From Bacteroidia bacterium (GTDB taxonomy: Bacteria; Bacteroidota; Bacteroidia; AKYH767-A; OLB10): DNA of 33,023 nucleotides. The position numbers were made by a program, and so were the translations under genes. The notes under the pieces were generated by a model. That model was given only the letters and a program-made list of their open reading frames with translations. It made no database searches and had not been told where the DNA came from. Of this stretch, positions 17,143 through 24,586 are shown in pieces. Where the stretch lies: contig JADLBQ010000042.1 in NCBI GenBank assembly GCA_020847635.1, forward strand, positions 1-33,023, in the 5' to 3' direction. Each line of letters begins with the position of its first letter. Within the stretch, counting starts at the first letter, position 1.

Positions 17143-18336
17143 ATGCCAAGAGTTCTCCGAATCATTAATCGTTTGAATCTTGGTGGTCCTACGTACAATG
17201 CTGCCTACCTCACAAAATACCTTTCACCCGAATTTGAGACGATATTGCTTTCCGGTGTCAAACAAGAATCGGAAGAAAGTTCAGAATTTATTATTGAGCA
17301 GCTGGGACTGAAAGCGGTTTACCTCAACAGTATGCATCGTGACATAAACCTCAGTAGAGACTGGCAGGTTTACAATGAAATCAAAAAAGTGATCCGCGAT
17401 TTTAAACCGGATATTGTCCATACTCATGCGGCCAAAGCCGGTACATTGGGCAGGCTTGCGGCTCATCATTGTAATGTGAAAATTATTCTTCATACGTTTC
17501 ATGGTCATGTTTTCCATTCCTATTTTTCACCGTTGAAAACCCGGTTCTTCATCCGGATTGAGCGCTACCTTGCCGGCATAAGCTCCCGGATTATTGCCAT
17601 CAGCAACAAACAAAAGCATGAGATCTGTAATGAATTCGGAATCTGTCCGACTGAGAAATGTGAGGTTATTCCCCTTGGGTTTGATCTCTCCCGCTTCAGA
17701 GAAAATATCCCTAACAAAAGAAAAGTTTTCCGTGCAGCTTTCGGAATTGCTGATGATGAAATCGCCATTGGAATTATTGGCAGGCTGACTGCCATTAAAA
17801 ATCATTCATTGTTTGTAAAAGCTTTCAGCCATTTAAGAAGAAACACCCGTGAAAAAGTAAAGGCTGTAATTATTGGTGGAGGCGAAGATGATAACCAGAT
17901 AAAAAACCTTTGCAGCAATTTAGCGCTTAATTATTCCATCCCCGAAAATATCAACTCTTCATCACCTGTAATTTTTACTTCCTGGATTAAAGACATTGAC
18001 CGTGCAATGGCCGGCCTGGATATTGTATGTATGACTTCACTCAATGAAGGAACACCGGTGAGCCTGATTGAAGCACAAGCTGCAGGTAGACCTGTTGTTA
18101 GTACACGGGTTGGCGGAGTTGAAGATCTGATTGTTGAAAATGAAACCGGCTTGCTGAGTAATTCCGGTGATGTGGAGCATTTTGCGGTACAGCTTCGGAA
18201 ACTGGTAAATAATAAAGAACTCAGACAACAACTCTCGGAAAAAGCTGGTTCTCTTGTTTTCAGCCGCTACCATGTTGACCGTCTTGTAAATGACACAAGG
18301 CAACTGTACCAGAAACTGATTGCTGAGAAAGGATAA
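17143..18336 (+). CDS. GT4-family glycosyltransferase
   Basis: This 397-residue GT-B enzyme has an N-terminal domain with RIINRLNLGGPTYNAAYLT (6-24, the usual NxGGP acceptor-side loop), VHTHAAKAGTLGRLAA (92-107) and HTFHGHVF (117-124). The donor domain has IGIIGRLTAIKNHSLF (209-224), IIGGGED (243-249) and EGTPVSLIE (302-310), which gives the E-x7-E pair. It resembles WbnE/WbpY-type enzymes of lipopolysaccharide or exopolysaccharide synthesis. It starts 3 bases after the asnB-like stop and is probably cotranscribed with it, so the pair may act on the same glycan. It is separated by 11 kb from the larger glycosyltransferase cluster on the same strand. Confidence 0.92.
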   Translation: MPRVLRIINRLNLGGPTYNAAYLTKYLSPEFETILLSGVKQESEESSEFIIEQLGLKAVYLNSMHRDINLSRDWQVYNEIKKVIRDFKPDIVHTHAAKAGTLGRLAAHHCNVKIILHTFHGHVFHSYFSPLKTRFFIRIERYLAGISSRIIAISNKQKHEICNEFGICPTEKCEVIPLGFDLSRFRENIPNKRKVFRAAFGIADDEIAIGIIGRLTAIKNHSLFVKAFSHLRRNTREKVKAVIIGGGEDDNQIKNLCSNLALNYSIPENINSSSPVIFTSWIKDIDRAMAGLDIVCMTSLNEGTPVSLIEAQAAGRPVVSTRVGGVEDLIVENETGLLSNSGDVEHFAVQLRKLVNNKELRQQLSEKAGSLVFSRYHVDRLVNDTRQLYQKLIAEKG

Positions 18337-18489
18337 CCATTAATTTTTAATCCGACCGTTGCCTGTCAGTTTGAATAAATCCCCGGTATTCGAATTGGTT
18401 AAAAAACAGAAATTAAGACACAACCTGCTTAGTGCTTACCCGTGCAGAAAATACATGCTTCCGGGAGACAGATCTGCCAGCGACACAAA

Positions 18490-18504
18490 ACTGAAATCAT
18501 CAGT
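18490..18504 (-). terminator. Weak intrinsic terminator-like hairpin after the beta-barrel protein gene
   Basis: On the - strand ACTGA-TGATT-TCAGT forms a 5-bp stem followed by TTTTG, 10 bases past the stop of the outer-membrane protein gene. The short stem makes it a weak candidate. It is the best terminator-like structure I see in the 177-base convergent gap 18337-18513. Confidence 0.3.
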
Positions 18505-18513
18505 ATCTAACAG

Positions 18514-19095
18514 TTAAAGTTTAAAGGCAGCACCAATTGAGAGATAAGAGATCCCGTAGCCGGCTTCCAGAAATGCGCCAATGTTGTTAGTAAACATATA
18601 ACGGCTGCCTACATACAAGGACAAACCCAGTCCACTTCCGTAATCCCCACCGGTATATTCCGTATAAGGATTGTTACTTGAATATTTATAGTTCAGATTA
18701 TTGAATGACAGCATGACACCTCCGTATAAATCCAGCTTATCAACATTCAATCCGTTAAAGTGGTAGGCACTGCGGGCGCCAATAATCAGGTAAGTCCATT
18801 TTTGCGAATAGGTGTACATTCCGCCCAGATAAGCAGAATTGGCAGAATGCTTAAAGCTTTTATATCCAAGATAACCTCCAAGACTAATTACTCCAGGTCC
18901 GCCAATATCCCACATTCCATACTCATAACTTACACCGAGTGCCGGTGTTTGTGAAGTGTATCCGAATCCTCCAAGTGAACTACCCAGTCCTACTCCAGCA
19001 TTAATCATACTGGTGCCATTCTGAAATTCCTGGGCTGATGAATTGAAGCTGACTACAATCAATACCGATACGGTCAGTAAAACAAACTTTTTCAT
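18514..19095 (-). CDS. Small outer-membrane beta-barrel protein, function unknown
   Basis: This 193-residue protein has a clean Sec signal peptide (MKKFVLLTVSVLIVVSFNSSA, cleaved before Gln22). The mature part alternates polar and hydrophobic residues and is rich in Gly, Tyr, Ser and Asn, as in GVGLGSSLGGFGYTS and YVGSRYMFTNNIGAFLEAGYGISYLSIGAAFKL. That pattern fits an eight-stranded OMP_b-brl/OmpW-like barrel of about 170 residues. It is followed on the other side by a promoter region shared with tRNA-His. I cannot assign a specific function or ligand. The fold call rests on composition and strand pattern, with no catalytic motifs to read. Confidence 0.8.
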   Translation of the reverse strand: MKKFVLLTVSVLIVVSFNSSAQEFQNGTSMINAGVGLGSSLGGFGYTSQTPALGVSYEYGMWDIGGPGVISLGGYLGYKSFKHSANSAYLGGMYTYSQKWTYLIIGARSAYHFNGLNVDKLDLYGGVMLSFNNLNYKYSSNNPYTEYTGGDYGSGLGLSLYVGSRYMFTNNIGAFLEAGYGISYLSIGAAFKL

Positions 19096-19121
19096 GGTGT
19101 TCTATTCTAAATTTTGGTTTA

Positions 19122-19129
19122 CAAAAGTA
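19122..19129 (-). promoter_or_regulatory. Bacteroidota -7 box TACTTTTG for the beta-barrel protein gene
   Basis: On the - strand TACTTTTG fits TAnnTTTG and lies 26 bases before the ATG at 19095. No matching -33 TTG is visible at 19 bases, so the call is moderate. Confidence 0.45.
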
Positions 19130-19313
19130 GGAATTGAATAAAGGATTATTTTAGTACTGAGTTCATTTCTGATAAATTTATTCACAGTTTTTCATTTCTT
19201 AACTATTCGAATTAAAAACGATCCGGCTGTTGAACCTGAGCAATAATTTGCTGTTTTGAAAAAAGTTTTTCAGAATGTTTACTGCAATTACCTGAAGTTT
19301 CATTGCTTCAAGT

Positions 19314-19321
19314 TACATTTG
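19314..19321 (+). promoter_or_regulatory. Bacteroidota -7 box TACATTTG for tRNA-His
   Basis: TACATTTG followed by C lies 11 bases before the first base of tRNA-His. A CTG at 19292-19294 is in -33 position with a 19-base spacer (one mismatch to TTG). It predicts a primary transcript with a leader of only a few bases before the tRNA. Confidence 0.6.
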
Positions 19322-19332
19322 CAAACCCAAAC

Positions 19333-19407
19333 GGTGATTGTAGCTCAGGTGGTTAGAGCGCCAGATTGTGGCTCTGGAGGTCGCGGGTTCGAGTCCCGTC
19401 TTTCACC
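19333..19407 (+). tRNA. tRNA-His (anticodon GTG)
   Basis: The cloverleaf can be read directly. G-1 at 19333 faces C73 at 19407, as expected for tRNA-His. The acceptor strand is 19334-19340, the D arm GCTC...GAGC, the anticodon arm CCAGA-TTGTGGC-TCTGG with anticodon GTG, and the T arm GCGGG-TTCGAGT-CCCGT with a terminal G-U. CCA is not encoded (CTG follows C73). Two positions of the acceptor stem are T opposite T (5:68 and 6:67). The gene sits 21 bases before the next CDS on the same strand. Confidence 0.95.
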
Positions 19408-19428
19408 CTGAATTCCAGTTCCTGATCA

Positions 19429-21345
19429 ATGCAATATGTTGTTCTGTTATTAATTCTTTTCCCGGTTTCCGTTTTTTCACAGAAAACACTTCCCTGCCCT
19501 CCTGCTGCTTCTGCAAAAGCAAAATCCAATTTTAACAAAGCGATTTCTCTTCGCAAATCAGGAAAAAAATATGAGTTAGTTAAGCAAATGGCATTGAAAG
19601 CCATTGAAGAAGATTCGAATTATGCTGATGCCTGGAAGCTGATTGGTGATATGGCCTATAATATGAAAGACTATAAACAGATGAAAATCGCTTATACTTA
19701 TCTGATTGATATCTGTCCGGATGCGTCTGCTGAGTCTCATTTCCGTCTTGGTAATTACTTTTATAGCACCAGTCAATTCACTCAGGCTGAGATTTACCTT
19801 AAAAGTTTTCTCGAATTCGGAAGCGGAACCAGGCCTGCACAGTTTAAAGAAGCAGAGTTATTGTTGGTAAGAGCTAAACTTATGTCTAACCCGGTCGGTT
19901 TTCATCCTGTACCGGTAAAAGAAATTTCAACTCCCGATCCTGAATACCTGGCCGTTATTTCTGCAGATAACCAGTTCTGCTTTTTTACCCGCAGATTTGA
20001 AATGCACAGTAAAGGCTCACTAACACCTTTAAGCGTTGAAAAATTTATGATTGCTCAGCGGCAACCTGACGGTTTATTTAGCAGAGGTGAACCTCTGCCT
20101 GCTCCTTTTAATTCAAGACATACGGGCAATGAAGGTGGACCTTCGGTTACAATTGATAACCGGATCCTCTATTTTACGGTAAATGTGGACGGTAATTTCG
20201 ATATCTGCTCCTCCGAATGGATAAAAGACTCATGGGGACCAATCACAAATTTAGGTGAATCAGTAAACGATCCCAGGCAATGGGATTCCCAACCCAGTAT
20301 TTCACCTGATGGAAAGACACTTTATTTTGCTTCCTTCCGTGATTCAATTACTCAAACTTCAGACCTGTTCGTTTCAAGAAAAATAAATGGTACCTGGTCA
20401 AAAGCAGAACCACTGAGCCATGTAATTAATACTAATGGTAATGAGAAATCTCCCTTTATTCACCCTGATGGAAGAACCCTTTATTTTTCCTCAGACAGCC
20501 TTCCGGGTATGGGTGGATTCGATATTTTCGTAAGCCAGTTGGATGATAACAAAAACTGGAGTACACCCCGCAACCTGGGTTATCCTATAAACACGGATGC
20601 CGATGAAGTTGGCTTTTTCGTAAGCACTGACGGAAAGACAGGCTACTTTGCTTCCAATACTCTCAAGGAGACCGGAGGATATGACATTTATTCATTTGAA
20701 ATTCCTGATCCTGTTCGGCCTGATAAAGTCTTGATGGTTTCAGGAACTCTCCAGGATGAAAAGAAAGAAGTTCCTAAAGCAGCACGGATTGAATTGACCA
20801 ACATTACTACCAATGCTGTTACGAATGTCGAATACGACACACTGACCGGCAGGTATGCTTCTGTTGTTCCGTTTAAGGATGACTTTATGCTTACTGTCAA
20901 AAAGGAAGATGCTGCTTTTAATGCCGTTTACTTCTCAAAAGAAGATTCGGTTAACTATGCTCCGGTAAAAGCCGACTTTGAGCTTAAAAAAATAGATATT
21001 GGTATAGCTTACACCTTACCCGACATCCTTTTTGCAACCGACTCTTATGAACTGACTTTAGGATCCAGACGTGTAATCAGTGAATTCAAGGAGTTTCTAT
21101 CGCATCACCGGCTCTTAAAGGTCGAGATTGATGGCCATACCGATAATACGGGCAATGCTGAAAAAAACCTGTTACTTAGCCAGCAGCGGGCTAAAGCCGT
21201 TTATAATTTCCTGATTAGTCTTGGCATATCAGCTTCCCGGCTTAGCTGGCATGGCTTTGGTCAGACTAAACCCATTGACACCAATGAGACAGAACTTGGA
21301 AAAGCCAGAAACCGAAGAACGGAGTTTGTAATTACCGGTAAATAA
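19429..21345 (+). CDS. OmpA family protein with TPR and PD40 propeller (PorE-like)
   Basis: This 638-residue exported protein has four parts: a signal peptide (1-17, ending VFSQ); TPR-like helices at about 30-150; a PD40/WD40-type propeller at about 170-425, with blades marked by PSVTIDNRILYFT, PSISPDGKTLYFAS, PFIHPDGRTLYFSS and GFFVSTDGKTGYFAS; a carboxypeptidase-regulatory-like beta sandwich at about 434-510; and an OmpA C-terminal domain at 525-636, with GHTDNTG (569-575), LLSQQRAKAV and ARNRRTEF for peptidoglycan binding. This is the domain order of PorE, which anchors the type IX secretion machinery to the wall, but several Bacteroidota paralogues share it. ATG 19429 lies just after tRNA-His, and yggS follows 5 bases after the stop. 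Confidence 0.9.
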   Translation: MQYVVLLLILFPVSVFSQKTLPCPPAASAKAKSNFNKAISLRKSGKKYELVKQMALKAIEEDSNYADAWKLIGDMAYNMKDYKQMKIAYTYLIDICPDASAESHFRLGNYFYSTSQFTQAEIYLKSFLEFGSGTRPAQFKEAELLLVRAKLMSNPVGFHPVPVKEISTPDPEYLAVISADNQFCFFTRRFEMHSKGSLTPLSVEKFMIAQRQPDGLFSRGEPLPAPFNSRHTGNEGGPSVTIDNRILYFTVNVDGNFDICSSEWIKDSWGPITNLGESVNDPRQWDSQPSISPDGKTLYFASFRDSITQTSDLFVSRKINGTWSKAEPLSHVINTNGNEKSPFIHPDGRTLYFSSDSLPGMGGFDIFVSQLDDNKNWSTPRNLGYPINTDADEVGFFVSTDGKTGYFASNTLKETGGYDIYSFEIPDPVRPDKVLMVSGTLQDEKKEVPKAARIELTNITTNAVTNVEYDTLTGRYASVVPFKDDFMLTVKKEDAAFNAVYFSKEDSVNYAPVKADFELKKIDIGIAYTLPDILFATDSYELTLGSRRVISEFKEFLSHHRLLKVEIDGHTDNTGNAEKNLLLSQQRAKAVYNFLISLGISASRLSWHGFGQTKPIDTNETELGKARNRRTEFVITGK

Positions 21346-21350
21346 GAATC

Positions 21351-22004
21351 ATGTTTGTTAAGGCACTGGAAGAAATTGTAAATAAATGTACTCAGTATAA
21401 TGCCAGGCTGGTGGCTGTTTCAAAAACCCGGTCTGCGGAAGAAATTCAACAGGTTTATAATTCAGGGATCCGTGATTTTGGTGAAAACTATGCTGCTGAA
21501 ATGAAGAACAAGCATAAGGGCCTTCCAAAGGACATCTGCTGGCATTTTATTGGCCATTTACAGCGAAATAAAACTGCCCTGATAAGCCCATATGTTCATC
21601 TGATTCATTCTGTTGACAGGATAAGCCTGCTTAATGAATTGGAAAAGGAAGGTTTAAAACATAATCGAATAATCTCTTGCCTCCTTCAGGTTCACATTGC
21701 CCGGGAAGAAACCAAGTTTGGTATTTTGTTGGATCAACTCAATCATTTTGTCAATGAAATTAAGACAAAAACATTTCCTCATATTTCAATCAAGGGTCTA
21801 ATGGGAATGGCAACCCTGACAGATGATAAAAACCAGATCAGAAGCGAATTCAGGCTGCTAAAAAAATTGTTTGATGGACTAACTGCTTCCGATAAAAACT
21901 TTACCATTCTGTCTATGGGAATGACCAGTGACTATGAAATAGCACTTGATGAAGGCAGTACAATGGTGCGGATCGGAAGTGCAATTTTTGGTGAGCGAAA
22001 CTGA
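21351..22004 (+). CDS. yggS: YggS/PROSC family PLP-binding protein
   Basis: This 217-residue fold-type III pyridoxal-phosphate protein maintains PLP homeostasis and has no known catalytic reaction. The PLP lysine is Lys25 in LVAVSKTR. Further family motifs are FGENYAAEM (46-54), WHFIGHLQRNK (63-73), HSVDR, EETKFGI, IKGLMGMATL and the phosphate-site stretch SMGMTSDYEIAL and VRIGSAIFG near the C terminus. It is slightly shorter than the usual 225-235 residues at the N terminus. It starts 5 bases after the PorE-like stop and so looks cotranscribed with it. A separate promoter for rpe lies right at its end, partly within its last codons. Confidence 0.94.
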   Translation: MFVKALEEIVNKCTQYNARLVAVSKTRSAEEIQQVYNSGIRDFGENYAAEMKNKHKGLPKDICWHFIGHLQRNKTALISPYVHLIHSVDRISLLNELEKEGLKHNRIISCLLQVHIAREETKFGILLDQLNHFVNEIKTKTFPHISIKGLMGMATLTDDKNQIRSEFRLLKKLFDGLTASDKNFTILSMGMTSDYEIALDEGSTMVRIGSAIFGERN

Positions 22005-22017
22005 TGCATTACTTTTG
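21988..22017 (+). promoter_or_regulatory. Bacteroidota promoter (TTG-N19-TACTTTTG) for rpe
   Basis: TTG at 21988-21990 is followed by exactly 19 bases and TACTTTTG at 22010-22017, 13 bases before the rpe ATG at 22031. This matches the Bacteroidota vegetative promoter in both boxes and spacing. The -33 element lies inside the last codons of yggS, so rpe-sixA can be transcribed apart from the upstream genes. Confidence 0.65.
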
Positions 22018-22030
22018 AAAAAAACAGGAT

Positions 22031-22690
22031 ATGCCGATTATAGCCCCTTCCATTCTTTCAGCTGACTTCGCCAATCTGAACAGTGATATCAGCATGGTAA
22101 ATGACAGCCAGGCCGATTGGTTTCACCTGGACGTGATGGATGGTGTCTTTGTACCTAACATTTCATTTGGAATTCCGGTGATTAAAGCAATTAAAAAACA
22201 TGCAAAAAAGCCCCTGGATGTTCACATGATGATTGTACAGCCTGAACGATACATCCACGATTTTAGAGCAGCAGGTGCTGATGTACTCACCGTTCACTAT
22301 GAGGCCTGCATCCATCTTCACCGGACTGTCCAGGATATCAAAGCTGCCGGGATGAAAGCAGGAGTGGCCCTTAACCCGCATACTCCTGTTCAATTTCTTT
22401 CTGAAATCATCAGAGACATAGACCTGGTTTGTATAATGAGTGTAAATCCCGGATTTGGAGGGCAGACTTTTATCGAAAATACATATTCCAAAATTGAAAC
22501 ACTCCGTAAGATGATTGAAGTAAGTGCATCAAAAGCACTGATTGAAACAGACGGAGGTGTAACACTCGAAAATGCTGCATCCCTGATTCGGGCAGGTGCT
22601 GATGTACTGGTTGCAGGGAACACAGTATTCTCATCAGCAAACCCAGCTACAACAATTTCACAATTGAAAGGAACAACAATCAGCTCATAA
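22031..22690 (+). CDS. rpe: Ribulose-phosphate 3-epimerase
   Basis: This enzyme interconverts ribulose-5-phosphate and xylulose-5-phosphate in the pentose phosphate pathway. The 219-residue TIM barrel starts IAPSILSADFANL (4-16). Metal ligands are His32 and Asp34 (FHLDVMDG), His65 (DVHMMI) and Asp173 (ETDGGV). MSVNPGFGGQTF (136-147) and GADVLVAGNTVF are the phosphate-binding loops. Length and motifs are fully typical. It has its own promoter upstream and is followed 5 bases later by sixA. I see no functional link to yggS beyond position. Confidence 0.97.
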   Translation: MPIIAPSILSADFANLNSDISMVNDSQADWFHLDVMDGVFVPNISFGIPVIKAIKKHAKKPLDVHMMIVQPERYIHDFRAAGADVLTVHYEACIHLHRTVQDIKAAGMKAGVALNPHTPVQFLSEIIRDIDLVCIMSVNPGFGGQTFIENTYSKIETLRKMIEVSASKALIETDGGVTLENAASLIRAGADVLVAGNTVFSSANPATTISQLKGTTISS

Positions 22691-22695
22691 GCCTG

Positions 22696-23187
22696 ATGAA
22701 AACCTTGATTCTGGTTCGTCACGGGCAGGCTGAGGCAATAAATAAAAAAGGTGATTTTAACCGCGAGCTCACTCTGCAAGGTAAAACAGAAGTTGCTCAA
22801 ACTGCACGGAAACTCATTCCGTACGTTTCTGGTAACACGCTGATGATTGCCAGTGATGCAACCCGTACACTGCAAACTGTGTTAATCATTGCTAAACAGC
22901 TGAACATTCCGGAAAATAACTTAGAGAAAGAACATTTTATTTTTCAAACAACCGGTAGTACCTTGCTGCTTCACATTACAACGATCCACGATTCATACGA
23001 TACATTGATTCTGACCGGACACAACCCATCCATTAGTGAACTGGTATTGCTGCTTACAGGTCACCCGGTTCAACCGCTGTTACCAGCCGAAGCCTGTATT
23101 GTTCAGGCTGAAATTGAACACTGGAAGGGAATTCCCGGCAGGTGGCCTTACTTACAAATTTTACCCGCTAATTCCTCTTCCGGATAA
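22696..23187 (+). CDS. sixA: Phosphohistidine phosphatase (SixA family)
   Basis: This 163-residue member of the histidine phosphatase superfamily has the catalytic RHG motif at residues 8-10 (LILVRHGQAE) and a second catalytic His109 in TGHNPSISELV. SDATRTLQTV carries the second conserved Arg. Its small size matches SixA, which dephosphorylates histidine on phosphotransfer proteins. In Bacteroidota the target is not established, so I infer only a small phosphohistidine or phosphomonoester hydrolase. It follows rpe by 5 bases. Its last 20 bases overlap the end of the oppositely oriented lipoprotein gene (23168-23187), and no terminator hairpin is seen there. Confidence 0.88.
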   Translation: MKTLILVRHGQAEAINKKGDFNRELTLQGKTEVAQTARKLIPYVSGNTLMIASDATRTLQTVLIIAKQLNIPENNLEKEHFIFQTTGSTLLLHITTIHDSYDTLILTGHNPSISELVLLLTGHPVQPLLPAEACIVQAEIEHWKGIPGRWPYLQILPANSSSG

Positions 23188-23947
23188 AACTGAACATCAA
23201 ATCGTGTTGAACCAGAAAGGGATCTTTAAGAGTGCCGGTATTCATTACACTGTAAAAACGAAGGGTATCACCTTCCCACTTCCAGATATAACGGTCAGAT
23301 GACTTTTCATCTGTTAAGGTTATTACATCATCATCCGATTGAAGCAGGCAATCTCCTGCAAAACACAATTTGTATTTCTCATAAGTTGAGATGCCATGAA
23401 CTTCACCATAAGCTGTAAAATAGCAGGGTATATTCTTACCGGTAACCTCATCAACAAGAAAATATTCATCTGCTATCAGCTCTTCATTTAAAAATAATAC
23501 GATACCTGACATCCACCCTCTTAATGATTTCACAGCATATTTCTGAGGAAGTTTTTTAAGTTTAATTTCCAGACCGCTCTTTTTTAGAAACAGTGTTTTA
23601 TAATTATTGCTATAAGTTCCAACCAGATTGAGCTCTTCTATGCTAAAAGAAGAATCACTCAATACCTTAACTGGAAAAGTTTTCATCTCTTCACCTACAT
23701 CAATCCAGGCAACTGAATCCATCTTTGAACTGATAATCATTTCGAAGCAGGGGGTATTTCTGACTCTTGATGGTGACCAATAATAATTAAGTGAATCTAG
23801 AAAATTATCACTAATCCAGTTACCTTCTATCAGTGGTTTTAGCTTGTTTTTATAAGTCGAGACAGTCTTCCCGTTTCCTCCGCAGGAGAATATTCCGGCT
23901 ATAAAAAAAAGAATCAAAACAAATTTTAAACTGAACAACTTTACCAT
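23168..23947 (-). CDS. Lipoprotein of unknown function
   Basis: I use the ATG at 23947 (259 residues), because the product then starts with a typical lipoprotein signal MVKLFSLKFVLILFFIAGIFSC, ending at the lipidated Cys followed by Gly-Gly-Asn. A GTG at 24022 would put 25 extra residues before it. The mature part begins with a polar linker and then LIEGNWISDNFLDSL, which resembles the opening of small lipocalin-like domains, and continues as a mainly beta, Tyr- and Trp-rich protein. I do not recognise a specific family. The end overlaps sixA by 20 bases. It is likely anchored to the outer membrane or inner leaflet and faces the periplasm. Confidence 0.7.
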   Translation of the reverse strand: MVKLFSLKFVLILFFIAGIFSCGGNGKTVSTYKNKLKPLIEGNWISDNFLDSLNYYWSPSRVRNTPCFEMIISSKMDSVAWIDVGEEMKTFPVKVLSDSSFSIEELNLVGTYSNNYKTLFLKKSGLEIKLKKLPQKYAVKSLRGWMSGIVLFLNEELIADEYFLVDEVTGKNIPCYFTAYGEVHGISTYEKYKLCFAGDCLLQSDDDVITLTDEKSSDRYIWKWEGDTLRFYSVMNTGTLKDPFLVQHDLMFSFIRKRN

Positions 23948-24039
23948 ACGCAATTGCTTTAAACAAGTCAAAGAAAATAAACCCAGAGCATAAAGAAAAT
24001 AAATCCCATTTTTGTAGTTCACCTATCAAATGCCAGACT

Positions 24040-24579
24040 ATGGAAAACCTTGAATTCTTACGTTACCCGATTGGTAAATTTGAAAAGCCGGATCCAATTT
24101 TAAAATCCCATGTCAAGTCATGGAGAATAGAAATTGAAAAACTGCCCCGCCAGTTGAAAGCTACCGTTTCAACACTTGATAAGCAGCAGCTTAACACACC
24201 TTACCGTGAAGGAGGCTGGACTGTCAGGCAGGTAGTACATCACTTGGCTGACAGTCATATCAATGCATTCTGCCGTATAAAACTGGCATTAACGGAAGAA
24301 AATCCAACAATCAAACCTTACAATGATGATACCTGGGCAAAGCTTGCTGACACTACTGAGCCCGATATAAAGTTCTCGCTTAAAATTCTTGAAGGGTTGC
24401 ATAAACGCTGGGTGTTTCTGGTTAAAGCTCTTGAAAAGAAAGACTATAAACGAACGTACTTTCATCCGGGAAGCGGTGAATACAAATCCATTGGTGAAAC
24501 CATCGGATTTTTTGCATGGCATGGCAGGCATCACCTGGCCCATATTCAAAAACTGAAAGAGCGTAACAACTGGAAATAA
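24040..24579 (+). CDS. YfiT/BstA-type bacillithiol transferase (DinB fold)
   Basis: This 179-residue four-helix DinB-superfamily protein closely follows YfiT: LRYPIGKFEKP (7-17), GGWTVRQVVHHLADSHINAF (58-77), and the C-terminal AWHGRHHLAHI (159-169). The three metal-binding histidines would be His67, His161 and His165. Relatives such as BstA/YfiT transfer the thiol cofactor bacillithiol to electrophilic substrates, and bacillithiol is made by many Bacteroidota. A detoxification role in the cytoplasm is inferred from this relationship. It is followed 7 bases later by the oxidoreductase gene and is probably cotranscribed with it. Confidence 0.85.
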   Translation: MENLEFLRYPIGKFEKPDPILKSHVKSWRIEIEKLPRQLKATVSTLDKQQLNTPYREGGWTVRQVVHHLADSHINAFCRIKLALTEENPTIKPYNDDTWAKLADTTEPDIKFSLKILEGLHKRWVFLVKALEKKDYKRTYFHPGSGEYKSIGETIGFFAWHGRHHLAHIQKLKERNNWK

Positions 24580-24586
24580 TCTCCGA

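Noticed and set aside
19257-19272. Near-palindrome TGAAAAAAGTTTTTCA upstream of tRNA-His
   Set aside because: An A/T-run palindrome with a 2-base centre is likely by chance in AT-rich DNA, and it has no clear partner promoter or terminator.
22390-22875. 161-codon frame on the - strand
   Set aside because: It lies antisense to rpe and sixA, which have clear motifs and length. The frame has no recognisable features.
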